Shown here piece by piece: positions 53,044 through 60,704 of a stretch of DNA of 64,000 nucleotides (the first letter of the stretch is position 1; each line of letters opens with the position of its first letter). Made by a program: the position numbers and the translations under genes. Under the pieces are notes generated by a model. It searched no databases, was not told where the DNA came from, and saw only the letters and a list, made by a program, of their open reading frames with translations. The stretch spans positions 2,222,445 to 2,286,444 of the forward strand of contig JBBCIN010000003.1 of NCBI GenBank assembly GCA_037200885.1, in the 5' to 3' direction. This DNA comes from PMG-095 sp037200885 (GTDB lineage Bacteria; Myxococcota_A; Polyangia; Polyangiales; Polyangiaceae).

Positions 53044-53628
53044 TTACATGCCCGGCGGCTTCGGAGCCGAAGGACACTTGGTCTGTAGCGTCGTGCACGA
53101 TGCGGGCGTTGCAGTCGAATCGTCGACCGCGATCATCCCCAGCGAGGCCATCGTGAGCTTGTCACACGATGGAATCGAATTCGCAAGCGTGGTCAGGGCC
53201 TTTGCCGAATCGTTCACACACGCGTCGTACTCGGCAACCGTCGCGGTGCAGCTCGCATCCGGCTTGGTACAGGTCTCGGTGGTCGTCGTCGGAGCCGCGA
53301 CGCACTGGTCGTAGGTAGCTTTGCACGCGGCCTGCAGCTCCGCGTCGGTCTGGGCGGCCACCCCGGCAAGCAACCCCTCGAAGCGACATGTAAATTCCTC
53401 GAAGCCTTTGCCTACCGCGCCGGAGCTGAAATAATCGCTTAGATTCTTGCACACCCCTTGAAACTCTTGGTCCGTCAGAGCCCCGAGCTGCTTGTCGCCG
53501 GAGACGCCCGACGAGTAGTTGCCCGAACTGTTAGCTGGAGCCCCGTTCCCACCGTCGCTGCTTCCCCCGCAGGCGACGCACATTGCCAAAGACAAGCCGA
53601 TTGAGACGAACATGGGCTTCATGGTCAT
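53044..53628 (-). CDS. Hypothetical lipoprotein with paired cysteines
   Basis: A 194-residue lipoprotein, signal ending MCVACGG, followed by a short polar linker. The mature part is helical with six or more Cys in pairs (FQGVCKNLSDYF, FEEFTCRF, AACKATYDQC, SCTATVAEYDAC), a pattern frequent in myxobacterial secreted proteins of unknown function. ATG 53628 is chosen; two other nearby Met codons (53622, 53640) are possible starts. Confidence 0.75.
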   Translation of the reverse strand: MTMKPMFVSIGLSLAMCVACGGSSDGGNGAPANSSGNYSSGVSGDKQLGALTDQEFQGVCKNLSDYFSSGAVGKGFEEFTCRFEGLLAGVAAQTDAELQAACKATYDQCVAAPTTTTETCTKPDASCTATVAEYDACVNDSAKALTTLANSIPSCDKLTMASLGMIAVDDSTATPASCTTLQTKCPSAPKPPGM

Positions 53629-53769
53629 GATTTGCAGCATCCTTCCCTCACTGGTTCGCAAGTAAGCCAAAAACTCTAACATAGCGTGATACGTAGAAAC
53701 AGCCGGGATCTCCCCTAGAAGCTCCGTGAAATTCGCGGGAGAAACGCAAAGCTTCTTCTGCGCTTGGGC

Positions 53770-54183
53770 TTATTTTCTCCAGAGCCTCTCCGAACGCCAG
53801 GCGCGGACGAGGGTGGCCAGGCGCAAACAAGCAAAGGCGTGGCTCGGCGCGATCAGCAGGGTCAAGAGCGAGACGGAGTTTCCCCAAGCTGCAACGAGCA
53901 GCATCGTGAGGCCGAACCAGATCAACGCGCGGACGAGCACTGCACCGAGCGCGCGCACTTGCGCGACGCCAGCGTGAAGTCCGACGAAAGCCGCGACCAG
54001 GCCCGATGCCGCGGCAAAACAAAAGTCCCGCTCGAGCCAAGAGTTGCTGTGCGAAGCACCGTTCAGATCTGGCGGAGTATAGTAGTGCGCTGCGGCGACC
54101 GCGAGGGCCAGGGCGAGCCCTGCGCCGATCAGCGAGCCCAGCAGTCGGAAGCCGAGTCCCCGCTCGTTAATTGCTTGAGGCAC
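53770..54183 (-). CDS. Small membrane protein of unknown function
   Basis: A 137-residue protein with four predicted membrane segments (LLGSLIGAGLALALAVAAAH, FCFAAASGLVAAFVGL, ALIWFGLTMLLVAAW, LTLLIAPSHAFACL). GTG 54183 lies 17 bp inside the preceding lipoprotein gene, so the pair is likely one operon. No family recognised. Confidence 0.65.
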   Translation of the reverse strand: MPQAINERGLGFRLLGSLIGAGLALALAVAAAHYYTPPDLNGASHSNSWLERDFCFAAASGLVAAFVGLHAGVAQVRALGAVLVRALIWFGLTMLLVAAWGNSVSLLTLLIAPSHAFACLRLATLVRAWRSERLWRK

Positions 54184-54562
54184 TGCTGGCGGATGGCGCG
54201 GCGCTCGGGGCTTGTGCGCTACTCATGATGGGTGCCGAAGGGATAGCGCCGAATTGGCCTCTCCCGAACGTGTCAACGCAGCGCACGTTGTTGTCCGCCT
54301 CGATGAAGCAGGTTTCATTGGCTGCGCATGCGGGAACGCATTCTGCCCGGTAGCAAGTTCCAAGCTTGCGATCGCAGGCATAGCCAGGGGAGCAATTTGC
54401 CCAACATCCCCCCGTTTGCGCGCGGTAGATTGCGGTGGCGCCAATCATCGCGGGCAGGGCGACAGCAGCCTTGGCATACTCACCACCGTTGCTGCCACCA
54501 CAGCCGAGCACGAGGGCGACCACGAGGCTTGCGCGGAACTGCCGACCTTTGCCCTGCGCCAC
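54167..54562 (-). CDS. Small Cys-rich lipoprotein
   Basis: A 131-residue lipoprotein, signal ending VLGCGG. It has the Cys module CWANCSPGYACDRKLGTC followed by CVPACAANETC, the same type as the tail of the lipoprotein at 36442-36990. The C terminus is a Ser/Ala/Pro-rich tail. It overlaps the following membrane protein gene by 17 bp and they presumably act together. Function unknown. Confidence 0.72.
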   Translation of the reverse strand: MAQGKGRQFRASLVVALVLGCGGSNGGEYAKAAVALPAMIGATAIYRAQTGGCWANCSPGYACDRKLGTCYRAECVPACAANETCFIEADNNVRCVDTFGRGQFGAIPSAPIMSSAQAPSAAPSASSASSN

Positions 54563-54592
54563 GTCGGCAGTCTAACACGGTCTGTCCAGGGA

Positions 54593-55597
54593 TCACGCAG
54601 CGCACACGTAATCTCGCAATTCGCTGAAACCCATGGCGCTCAGAGCGTTGCGGATTTCGGTGCGGGGACCCAGACCCGCGACGGAGACGATCAGCGGCTG
54701 GGATCTCAACCCGGGTAGCGCGCGGGGGGCGACCACCGGCACGCCTCGGATCACTTGTCCGAGGCGCCCTCGATGAAGCTCGATGATCGCGTCCGGATGC
54801 TTACCGCGCCGCGCCAGCGCGTTCGCCAATGCCTTGCCCGTGTCGCCGAAGCCCCAGAGCAAGTAGCGGTCATCGGCGGCGAGAAAGCCGCTCGCCAAGA
54901 ACTCGGCCTTACACTCGACGAAAGCAGCGATCGAGTAGTTCTCGGAAGTGCGGGACAAGCGTGACGCGCTATCGCGCCAATGTAACAGGCGCTGCGGGAC
55001 CACACCGATTCGCTGACCGCTCCCCAGAATCCGGAGCAGGAGATCGTAATCCTCGGGCCAGCCCCGATCGCGATAGCCGAATTCGAGCATCACTCTGCGC
55101 CGAATCAACAGCGTCGGATGCGCCAGGGGACACTCGACGAAGGCTTCGCGCTCGACTTTTTCGGGTGTATCGATCGACCGAAGCCAATGCTCGTAGCCAA
55201 GCCTGCGTTCGCGCAACGCGCCACGCGGGAACAGCCGCACGTGGCAGCCAACCGCCGCAAGTGCTGGACTCTGCTCGAGAGCGAAGCGTTGAAGCGAAAG
55301 CCGCTGGCGCGACATCAGATCGTCCGCGTCGAAGCGAGCGATCAGCGGCGCTCGGCATTCCATGATCCCCGCTTGCAACGCCGCCACGATGCCGCCATGG
55401 CTACGTTCGATGAGGCGAACGCGAGTGTCCTCGCGCGCGAACGCCCGAGCAATTTCCGCGGTGCGATCGCAAGATCCATCGTCGATGACGATGCACTCCC
55501 AGTCGGTCTCCGATTGGCGTTGTACGCTACGCAATGCACAAGCAAGTGTCTGCGCGGCATCGTATGCCGGCAGCAGCACGGAAATCGCTGGAGCCAC
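54593..55597 (-). CDS. Family 2 glycosyltransferase with C-terminal Rossmann-like domain
   Basis: A 334-residue protein. Residues 1-230 are a GT-A glycosyltransferase: ISVLLPAYDAAQTLACAL, VIDDGSCDRT, the DxD in ARFDADDLM, and EDYDLLLRI. Residues of about 245-334 form a second alpha/beta domain starting LLWGFGDTGKALANALARRG, with VRGVPV-like IRGVPVVAP, as in sugar 3-C-methyltransferase C termini or PglD-like domains that bind a nucleotide or sugar. The fusion may let one protein modify and transfer a sugar. No other wall or capsule genes are adjacent. GTG start. Confidence 0.82.
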   Translation of the reverse strand: MAPAISVLLPAYDAAQTLACALRSVQRQSETDWECIVIDDGSCDRTAEIARAFAREDTRVRLIERSHGGIVAALQAGIMECRAPLIARFDADDLMSRQRLSLQRFALEQSPALAAVGCHVRLFPRGALRERRLGYEHWLRSIDTPEKVEREAFVECPLAHPTLLIRRRVMLEFGYRDRGWPEDYDLLLRILGSGQRIGVVPQRLLHWRDSASRLSRTSENYSIAAFVECKAEFLASGFLAADDRYLLWGFGDTGKALANALARRGKHPDAIIELHRGRLGQVIRGVPVVAPRALPGLRSQPLIVSVAGLGPRTEIRNALSAMGFSELRDYVCAA

Positions 55598-55618
55598 GAC
55601 GATGCGAACGAACCGCGC

Positions 55619-55963
55619 TCACGCGCGTCGCGCGCGCGCCGCCTTGGGCTGGGTAAGCTCGCGCCCCCAACGCTGAATTGCCTCTGCCACGTGGCCGAAG
55701 CCGCGACCGTGATCGGTCAGTTGATAGGACACGCGTACTGGCGGCCCCGGCTCCACGTCACGTCGTACGAGGCCGCGGGCCTCCAGCTCTTTCAGTCGCG
55801 CCGAGAGAACCTTGGTCCCGAGCCCCGCAGCGGTATCAGCCAATTCACCAAAGCGACGCGGCCCGGCCGACAACGCGGTGAGGATCAACGCGCTCCACGG
55901 ACGACCGAGAACGTCCGCAGCGAGCTGGAAGGCCTGGCACTGGCAATCGACCGTCTTCGCCAT
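55619..55963 (-). CDS. HxlR family transcriptional regulator
   Basis: A 114-residue MarR/HxlR-type winged-helix regulator: a Cys-containing N terminus (DCQCQAFQLAADVLGRPW), ALSAGPRRFGELADTAAGLGTKVLSARLKELE with the recognition helix, and VSYQLTDHGRGF. The N-terminal Cys pair could sense electrophiles. It faces a small Cys-containing gene across a 152-bp gap with an inverted repeat at 55984-56002, a probable operator. ATG 55963 is chosen over TTG 55993. Confidence 0.9.
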   Translation of the reverse strand: MAKTVDCQCQAFQLAADVLGRPWSALILTALSAGPRRFGELADTAAGLGTKVLSARLKELEARGLVRRDVEPGPPVRVSYQLTDHGRGFGHVAEAIQRWGRELTQPKAARARRA

Positions 55964-55983
55964 GACGCCCAGTATAGCGATGG

Positions 55984-56002
55984 TACTTTCCAAAAGAAAG
56001 TA
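55984..56002. promoter_or_regulatory. Probable HxlR operator
   Basis: TACTTTC-CAAAA-GAAAGTA is a perfect 7-bp inverted repeat immediately upstream of the HxlR gene, followed by a second AAAAGAAAGT half-site at about 56011-56020 and an AGAAGAAACT at about 56030. Spacing and form fit an HxlR-type dimer site controlling the divergent genes. Confidence 0.6.
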
Positions 56003-56115
56003 GGTTGTTAAAAGAAAGTCGCTTGACAGAAGAAACTATGGCTGCACGTTCCGGGTGCGGGGTTCGAGCACGAACCCGGCCCGCCGTAATCGGCGCACCC
56101 GGAAGGACGAACGAC

Positions 56116-56325
56116 ATGGCATTTTCCCTAGCCCCCCTGCTCATTCACAGCGATTCGGTTCCCGTCAAAGCCCGCGAGGCCCTGCGGGCGGTCAACGCCG
56201 CCCCCGAGGAGCAACGTGACTCCGCGCTCTACTCGGCCGCTCGGGTCCTCTACTCCGAGACGTCGATCGACTGCGGCGACGCCCTCGAGCTCGTGGGCCT
56301 GCAGGCCGGCTGCGGCTGTGACTGA
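56116..56325 (+). CDS. Small protein with Cys-rich C terminus
   Basis: A 69-residue protein. ATG 56116 follows GGAAGGA at 8-bp spacing. The body is helical (VKAREALRAVNAAPEEQR, SALYSAARVLYSET) and ends DCGDALELVGLQAGCGCD. Four Cys at the C terminus suggest metal binding or redox sensing. It resembles the helical-leader plus Cys-tail layout of peptide precursors, but no maturation enzyme is near. It is divergent from the HxlR gene, which may control it. Confidence 0.6.
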   Translation: MAFSLAPLLIHSDSVPVKAREALRAVNAAPEEQRDSALYSAARVLYSETSIDCGDALELVGLQAGCGCD

Positions 56326-56392
56326 GCGGGCGCACAGCTAACCGGGCGGCAGTGTCGCTCGCTCTTCTAGAGCGCGCGCACTACAAAAAACG

Positions 56393-56426
56393 CATGGCGG
56401 ATGCGCCTTACGACGCATCCGCCATG
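56393..56426 (-). terminator. Intrinsic terminator of amt
   Basis: CATGGCGGATGCG (56393-56405) pairs perfectly with CGCATCCGCCATG (56414-56426), 8-nt loop. On the minus strand the stem is followed by a T tract (56385-56390). It lies 54 bp after the amt stop and is a strong Rho-independent terminator. Confidence 0.88.
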
Positions 56427-56480
56427 TGCCACCGTGGAGTCCGGGGCTTCGCGTACGTACTTACGACTGAAGAACCCGGC

Positions 56481-58007
56481 TCACTTCGCCGCAGCGACGA
56501 TGTGCGCGGACGAGGACTCCTCGCTAGGGGAGCCAGTGTAACCCGAGAGCCCGCCCAGGAGCTCCGGGTAGGCCGGTCCGCCGTGCTCGTGAATGTCGAG
56601 CCCTTCGAGCTCGCCTTCCTTGGAGACGCGCAGCGTGCCGGTCGCCTTCACCGCGTACATGAGGGCCATGCCACAGGCAAAGGTGGCGGCCGTGACGGCA
56701 GCGCTGCCGATCGCCTGGGCGATCAACTGATTGGCGCCGCCGCCGTAGAACAGACCGGTCACCACGGCGCCAGCCGAGTTGTCAGCACCCAGCGGGGTCG
56801 GCGCGCCGTATTCACCGGTCGCGAACAAGCCGAGGCTCAAGGTACCGAAGATACCGCACACGCCGTGCACGGCGACTGCGCCTACCGGATCGTCGACCCG
56901 CAAATACTCGACTAGATCGATGCCGAGCACCACGACGACGCCAGCGATCGCGCCGATGCAGATCGCGCCGAACGGCGAGACCCAGTAGCAGGGGCAGGTG
57001 ATGGCGACGAGACCGGCGAGGAAGCCGTTCACGGTCATGCCGCAATCCCAGACCTTGTTGCGCGGAAGAATGAAGAACAGCGAAGCCAAGCCACCAGAAC
57101 AGGCAGCGAGCGTGGTGTTCGCGGCGACGCGTCCGCAGCCTTGCATGTCCATGGCCGAGAGCGTGCTGCCCGGGTTGAACCCGTACCAGCCGAACCACAA
57201 GATTACGCCGCCCACTGCAGCGATCGTCATGTCGTGACCTGGCGGCATGCTGCCACCATCGCGCTTGAACTTACGACCGAGACGCGGTCCGAGAGCAATC
57301 GCACCGGCCAGGGCGACGAAGCCGCCGATGGTGTGCACCACGGTCGAACCGGCGAAGTCGTGAAAGGGTACCGGGTGGATCGTGTTGAGCCAGCCGTCCG
57401 GACCCCATGCCCAGTGACCGAGGATCGGGTAGATGAAGCCGCTCACGCCGAAGCTGTACAGCAGATCGCCCACGAAGCCGGTGCGTCCGACCATGGCGCC
57501 CGAGGTAATCGTGCTGCAGGTATCCGCGAACGCGAACTGGAACAAGAAGAAGGCGAGAATCGCGACGCCAGAGGAGCCGAAGGTCTCCGGCGCGCCGTGC
57601 AAGAAGAAGAACTCCTTGCCGATGAAGCCGTTGCCTGAGCCGAACATGAAGGCAAAGCCCCAGGCCCAGAACAAGATGCCGCACAAGCAGGTATCGACGA
57701 TACCCTCGAGCAAAATGTTGACCGTCTCGCGGGTACGGGCAAAACCTGCTTCGAGCATCATGAAGCCGGCCTGCATGAAGAACACCAAGAAGGCCGCGAC
57801 GAGCGTCCACATCGTGTTCAGCGGGTTGACGTATGCGGGGGGCGCAGCGGCCGCATCATCAGCCAGCGCTGGAGTCGCGAAGTAGAAGCTGATGCCTTTG
57901 ACGATTGCAAACAGCGCTACGACGCCAAGAAGTTTCGCTGCCAGAATGGTCCAGAACAGCTTTTGCCGGCCTGGCTGTCGATAACGGGCCAGAAGATTCT
58001 CAAACAT
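56481..58007 (-). CDS. amt: Ammonium transporter Amt
   Basis: A 508-residue ammonium channel with 11-12 membrane segments and a 48-residue leader with an N-terminal hydrophobic segment. Family marks are NTMWTLVAAFLVFFMQAGFMMLEAG, FADTCSTITSGAMVGR, the twin-His region including DFAGSTVVHTIGG and GAVAVHGVCGIFGTLSLGLF, and GGVILWFGWYGFNPGSTL. Conducts ammonium into the cytoplasm. AGGAG precedes the ATG at 58007; the longer open frame to 58433 overlaps the divergent kinase. No GlnK gene is adjacent, which is unusual because the two normally pair. A possible sigma-54 promoter lies upstream. Confidence 0.93.
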   Translation of the reverse strand: MFENLLARYRQPGRQKLFWTILAAKLLGVVALFAIVKGISFYFATPALADDAAAAPPAYVNPLNTMWTLVAAFLVFFMQAGFMMLEAGFARTRETVNILLEGIVDTCLCGILFWAWGFAFMFGSGNGFIGKEFFFLHGAPETFGSSGVAILAFFLFQFAFADTCSTITSGAMVGRTGFVGDLLYSFGVSGFIYPILGHWAWGPDGWLNTIHPVPFHDFAGSTVVHTIGGFVALAGAIALGPRLGRKFKRDGGSMPPGHDMTIAAVGGVILWFGWYGFNPGSTLSAMDMQGCGRVAANTTLAACSGGLASLFFILPRNKVWDCGMTVNGFLAGLVAITCPCYWVSPFGAICIGAIAGVVVVLGIDLVEYLRVDDPVGAVAVHGVCGIFGTLSLGLFATGEYGAPTPLGADNSAGAVVTGLFYGGGANQLIAQAIGSAAVTAATFACGMALMYAVKATGTLRVSKEGELEGLDIHEHGGPAYPELLGGLSGYTGSPSEESSSAHIVAAAK

Positions 58008-58251
58008 TAGGGTTCTCCTGTACGAGGGCACGCATGAATGCGCGAAGCCTGGGACTCGCGATGGAGTAGCCGGCTGAAGGTTTCGTCTGGAATTCGCGTT
58101 CAGCTCGTTGTTCGAGCCGGGAAGACAGATTTTCTTTCGCTGTGTTCGCGACGCGCTGCGCTGCCAATCGTGAGATCTCACGTGAGATCGTGCGTGGCAT
58201 TTAGACCCAAAACCCGCAGGAGGTTCGCGTTTCTGGTGCGGGGAAATGCGG

Positions 58252-58266
58252 GCTGACAAAGTGCCA
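58252..58266 (-). promoter_or_regulatory. Candidate sigma-54 promoter for amt
   Basis: On the minus strand TGGCACTTTGTCAGC has GG and GC separated by exactly 10 bases, as required for -24/-12 elements, although the -12 element is CAGC and not TTGC. It would start a transcript about 230 nt before amt. A 14-bp palindrome CGTGAGATCTCACG at 58169-58182 lies inside that leader. Confidence 0.3.
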
Positions 58267-58399
58267 TTCTGCGTTAAAGTTTCTGTTATGTTTCTCAATA
58301 ATAAGGGGAGAGTAAAGATCCGAGCGGTGAGGTTCTTATATTCTTGATCTCGAAACTTGAATTTGGTGCTCAATGGGAGCCCGAGCCTAAAGAAATCAT

Positions 58400-59974
58400 A
58401 TGGAGCAGAGCGCCACCCATCCTCCAGCCACACGGCGTGAAGGACATCGCATCTGGCACCTGATCGATCCGCGAGGTTGGCTGACCACGGCGCCCATCAC
58501 TCACTACGCGCTGGCCGTGCCCGTTACTGCGGCAAGCTCACTCATTTGCGAGATGATCACGCCCTGGGCTCAGCTCGCCGACTTCGTGATCGTGTACTTG
58601 CTCGGCGTGGTCGCGATCGCGGCGCGTTGCGCGCCCGCCCCTTCGCTCTTCGCAGCCGTGATCAGCGTGCTGAGCTTCGACTTCTTTTTCATCCCACCCT
58701 ACCTGACGTTGAGTTGGCCGGATGCGGGCAGTGTACTCACCTTCGTGGGCATGGTCGTGGTCGCAGGTGTCATCAGTGGTCTGAATCAGGGCTTGCGCAA
58801 GGAACGAGAGACCGCGCAACGCAGCGAGGCGCTCGCCAACGCGCTGTTCGGTTTCAGTCAAGCTCTGTCGCAGGTTCATTCGTTGCAGCAGCTGAGCTCG
58901 TTCGCCGAGCGCCGCCTGGCCACGCTGTTCGATGCGCGCGTCCACGTGGCGCTTCAATCCGGTCAATCGGCGCTCCCCACTGATGAGCTCGGGTTGGACT
59001 CGGAAGATGAACGGAGGCTCGCGCTCGCGGCTTGGAAAAAGAGCGGATTGGTCCAGGATCCGAACGTCTCTGGCCTCAACCTGTGGCTCACGTTGAACGG
59101 CGCACATCGCAGTGTTGGACTACTCGGCCTGGCTCCGCGCAGCGCCAAACGTTTCGCCGACATCGGGGGTCAGCAATTGCTGCTCTCGTGCGCTTCGCAG
59201 CTCGCAGGCGCGGTCGAGCGGCTCCTCCTCTCCGGCGCGACTCACCGGGCCGAGCTGCAGGCCGAGACCGAACGCACTCGCAGCTCGCTCTTGGCCGCCG
59301 TCTCGCACGACCTGCGCAATCCGCTGGCGGCAATCCTCACCGCCGCGAGCACCGCCGCGCGCGCGGACTCGCAGCTCAGCGACGACGTGCGCCGTGACTT
59401 GATGCGCACGATCGTGGACGAGTCCGAGCGCCTGAATCGTCTGGTCGCCAACTTGCTGTCGATGACCAAGCTCGAATCCGGAGAGCTCGCCCTCCAGCGT
59501 TTGCCAGAAGACATGGCCGAGCTGATCGATAGCTCGATCCGGGCGTTGTCGCACCCGAACGCCGCTGCCCGCATCAGCGTGCAATTGGCGAGCGAGCTCC
59601 CGTCGGTGGACGTGGACGCGGTGCTGGTCGAACAGGTACTGATCAATTTACTGGAAAACGCGCTACGTCACTCTCCGAGCGACTCCCCGATCGAAGTCTG
59701 TGCGAGCGACGAAAGCGATGGCGGCGTGCTCGTGCGCGTGATCGATCATGGGCCGGGCATCCGCCTCGAAGAACGCCAGAAGGTGTTCGAGAAGTTCTTT
59801 CGCGGTAGCGGCTCGAAGCGAGACGGCGGTGCCGGTCTTGGCCTGACGATCTGTCGGGCCGCGGTGGTCGCGCACCGCGGCCGCATTCGAGCGCTGGAAA
59901 CCCCGGGCGGTGGCGCCACCGTGGAATTCACGCTACCCCGTGCAACGCTGACGCGTGAATTGGAAGACGACTGA
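58400..59974 (+). CDS. KdpD-like sensor histidine kinase lacking the N-terminal KdpD/Usp domains
   Basis: A 524-residue kinase. It begins with a DUF4118-type four-helix membrane domain (FVIVYLLGVVAIAARCAPAPSLFAAV, VLSFDFFFIPPYLTLSW), then a GAF-like domain (residues about 150-280), a HisKA dimerisation helix with VSHDLRNPLAAI as the phosphorylated His, and a HATPase domain (NLLENALRHSP, DHGPGIRLEERQKVFEKFFRG, GAGLGLTICRAVV-like). E. coli KdpD has a large extra N-terminal region that senses potassium and nucleotide; it is absent. It overlaps the kdpE-like gene by one base, so they form a pair, but no kdpFABC pump is in the window. Confidence 0.9.
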   Translation: MEQSATHPPATRREGHRIWHLIDPRGWLTTAPITHYALAVPVTAASSLICEMITPWAQLADFVIVYLLGVVAIAARCAPAPSLFAAVISVLSFDFFFIPPYLTLSWPDAGSVLTFVGMVVVAGVISGLNQGLRKERETAQRSEALANALFGFSQALSQVHSLQQLSSFAERRLATLFDARVHVALQSGQSALPTDELGLDSEDERRLALAAWKKSGLVQDPNVSGLNLWLTLNGAHRSVGLLGLAPRSAKRFADIGGQQLLLSCASQLAGAVERLLLSGATHRAELQAETERTRSSLLAAVSHDLRNPLAAILTAASTAARADSQLSDDVRRDLMRTIVDESERLNRLVANLLSMTKLESGELALQRLPEDMAELIDSSIRALSHPNAAARISVQLASELPSVDVDAVLVEQVLINLLENALRHSPSDSPIEVCASDESDGGVLVRVIDHGPGIRLEERQKVFEKFFRGSGSKRDGGAGLGLTICRAAVVAHRGRIRALETPGGGATVEFTLPRATLTRELEDD

Positions 59975-60666
59975 TGAGCTTGCAACCGTTGATCTTGACG
60001 ATCGAAGACGAGACCGCCATGCGTCGGACCCTGTGCGTCGCACTGCGCGACCAGGGTTACGCCACGCTGGAGGCCGCAACCGCCGAAGACGGCTTGTATC
60101 AAGCCTCGCTACGCGCTCCGAACCTGGTGCTACTCGACCTCGGCTTGCCAGACCGCGACGGCGTCGAGGTGACGCGAATCTTGCGGCGTACTCAGCAAGT
60201 ACCCATCATCGTCATCTCGGCGCGAGAAGCCGAGGCAGAGCAGGTCGAAGCGCTCGATGCGGGTGCCAATGACTACGTGACCAAGCCATTCCGCGAAGCC
60301 GAGTTGATGGCGCGCGTGCGTGCGGCACTGCGCTATGCGCCGCACATCGCCAAGCCCTCCGAGTCATTCTTCAATGGGCGGCTGCGAGTGGACTTCATGA
60401 CCCATGAAGTTTCACTCGATGGCCAGAAGGTGATGCTCACTTCCAAGCAGTACAAGTTGCTCGCCGTATTGGTGCGCCAGCCCGGCCGCGTGATTACCTA
60501 TCGCACGCTGCTGCGCGAGGTTTGGGGACCTTCACGCGTGAGCGAAGTGCACTATTTGCGCGTGTTCATGAAGCAGCTCAGAGACAAGTTGGAGAAAGAT
60601 CCCACTCGACCCGAGATGCTCCTGACCGCTCAGCGCGTCGGCTATCGCTTCAAGCCGAGCGACTGA
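59974..60666 (+). CDS. KdpE-like response regulator
   Basis: A 230-residue OmpR/PhoB-type response regulator: receiver domain with IEDETAM, phosphorylated Asp in VLLDLGLPDRDG, Lys in VTKPFREAEL, and a winged-helix DNA-binding C terminus (VMLTSKQYKLLAVLVRQPGR, HYLRVFMKQLRDKLE, AQRVGYRFKPSD). The HYLRVFMKQLRxKLE segment is typical for KdpE. Start ATG 59974 overlaps the kinase stop (TGATG). Target genes are not evident nearby. Confidence 0.92.
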   Translation: MSLQPLILTIEDETAMRRTLCVALRDQGYATLEAATAEDGLYQASLRAPNLVLLDLGLPDRDGVEVTRILRRTQQVPIIVISAREAEAEQVEALDAGANDYVTKPFREAELMARVRAALRYAPHIAKPSESFFNGRLRVDFMTHEVSLDGQKVMLTSKQYKLLAVLVRQPGRVITYRTLLREVWGPSRVSEVHYLRVFMKQLRDKLEKDPTRPEMLLTAQRVGYRFKPSD

Positions 60667-60704
60667 CGATCTCAATCGCTCCGCTCGAAGACTTACCCCG
60701 CGTA

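Noticed and set aside
56116..56325. RiPP precursor interpretation of the Cys-tailed small protein
   Set aside because: No radical-SAM, LanM, YcaO or ABC exporter gene is adjacent; kept only as a small Cys protein.
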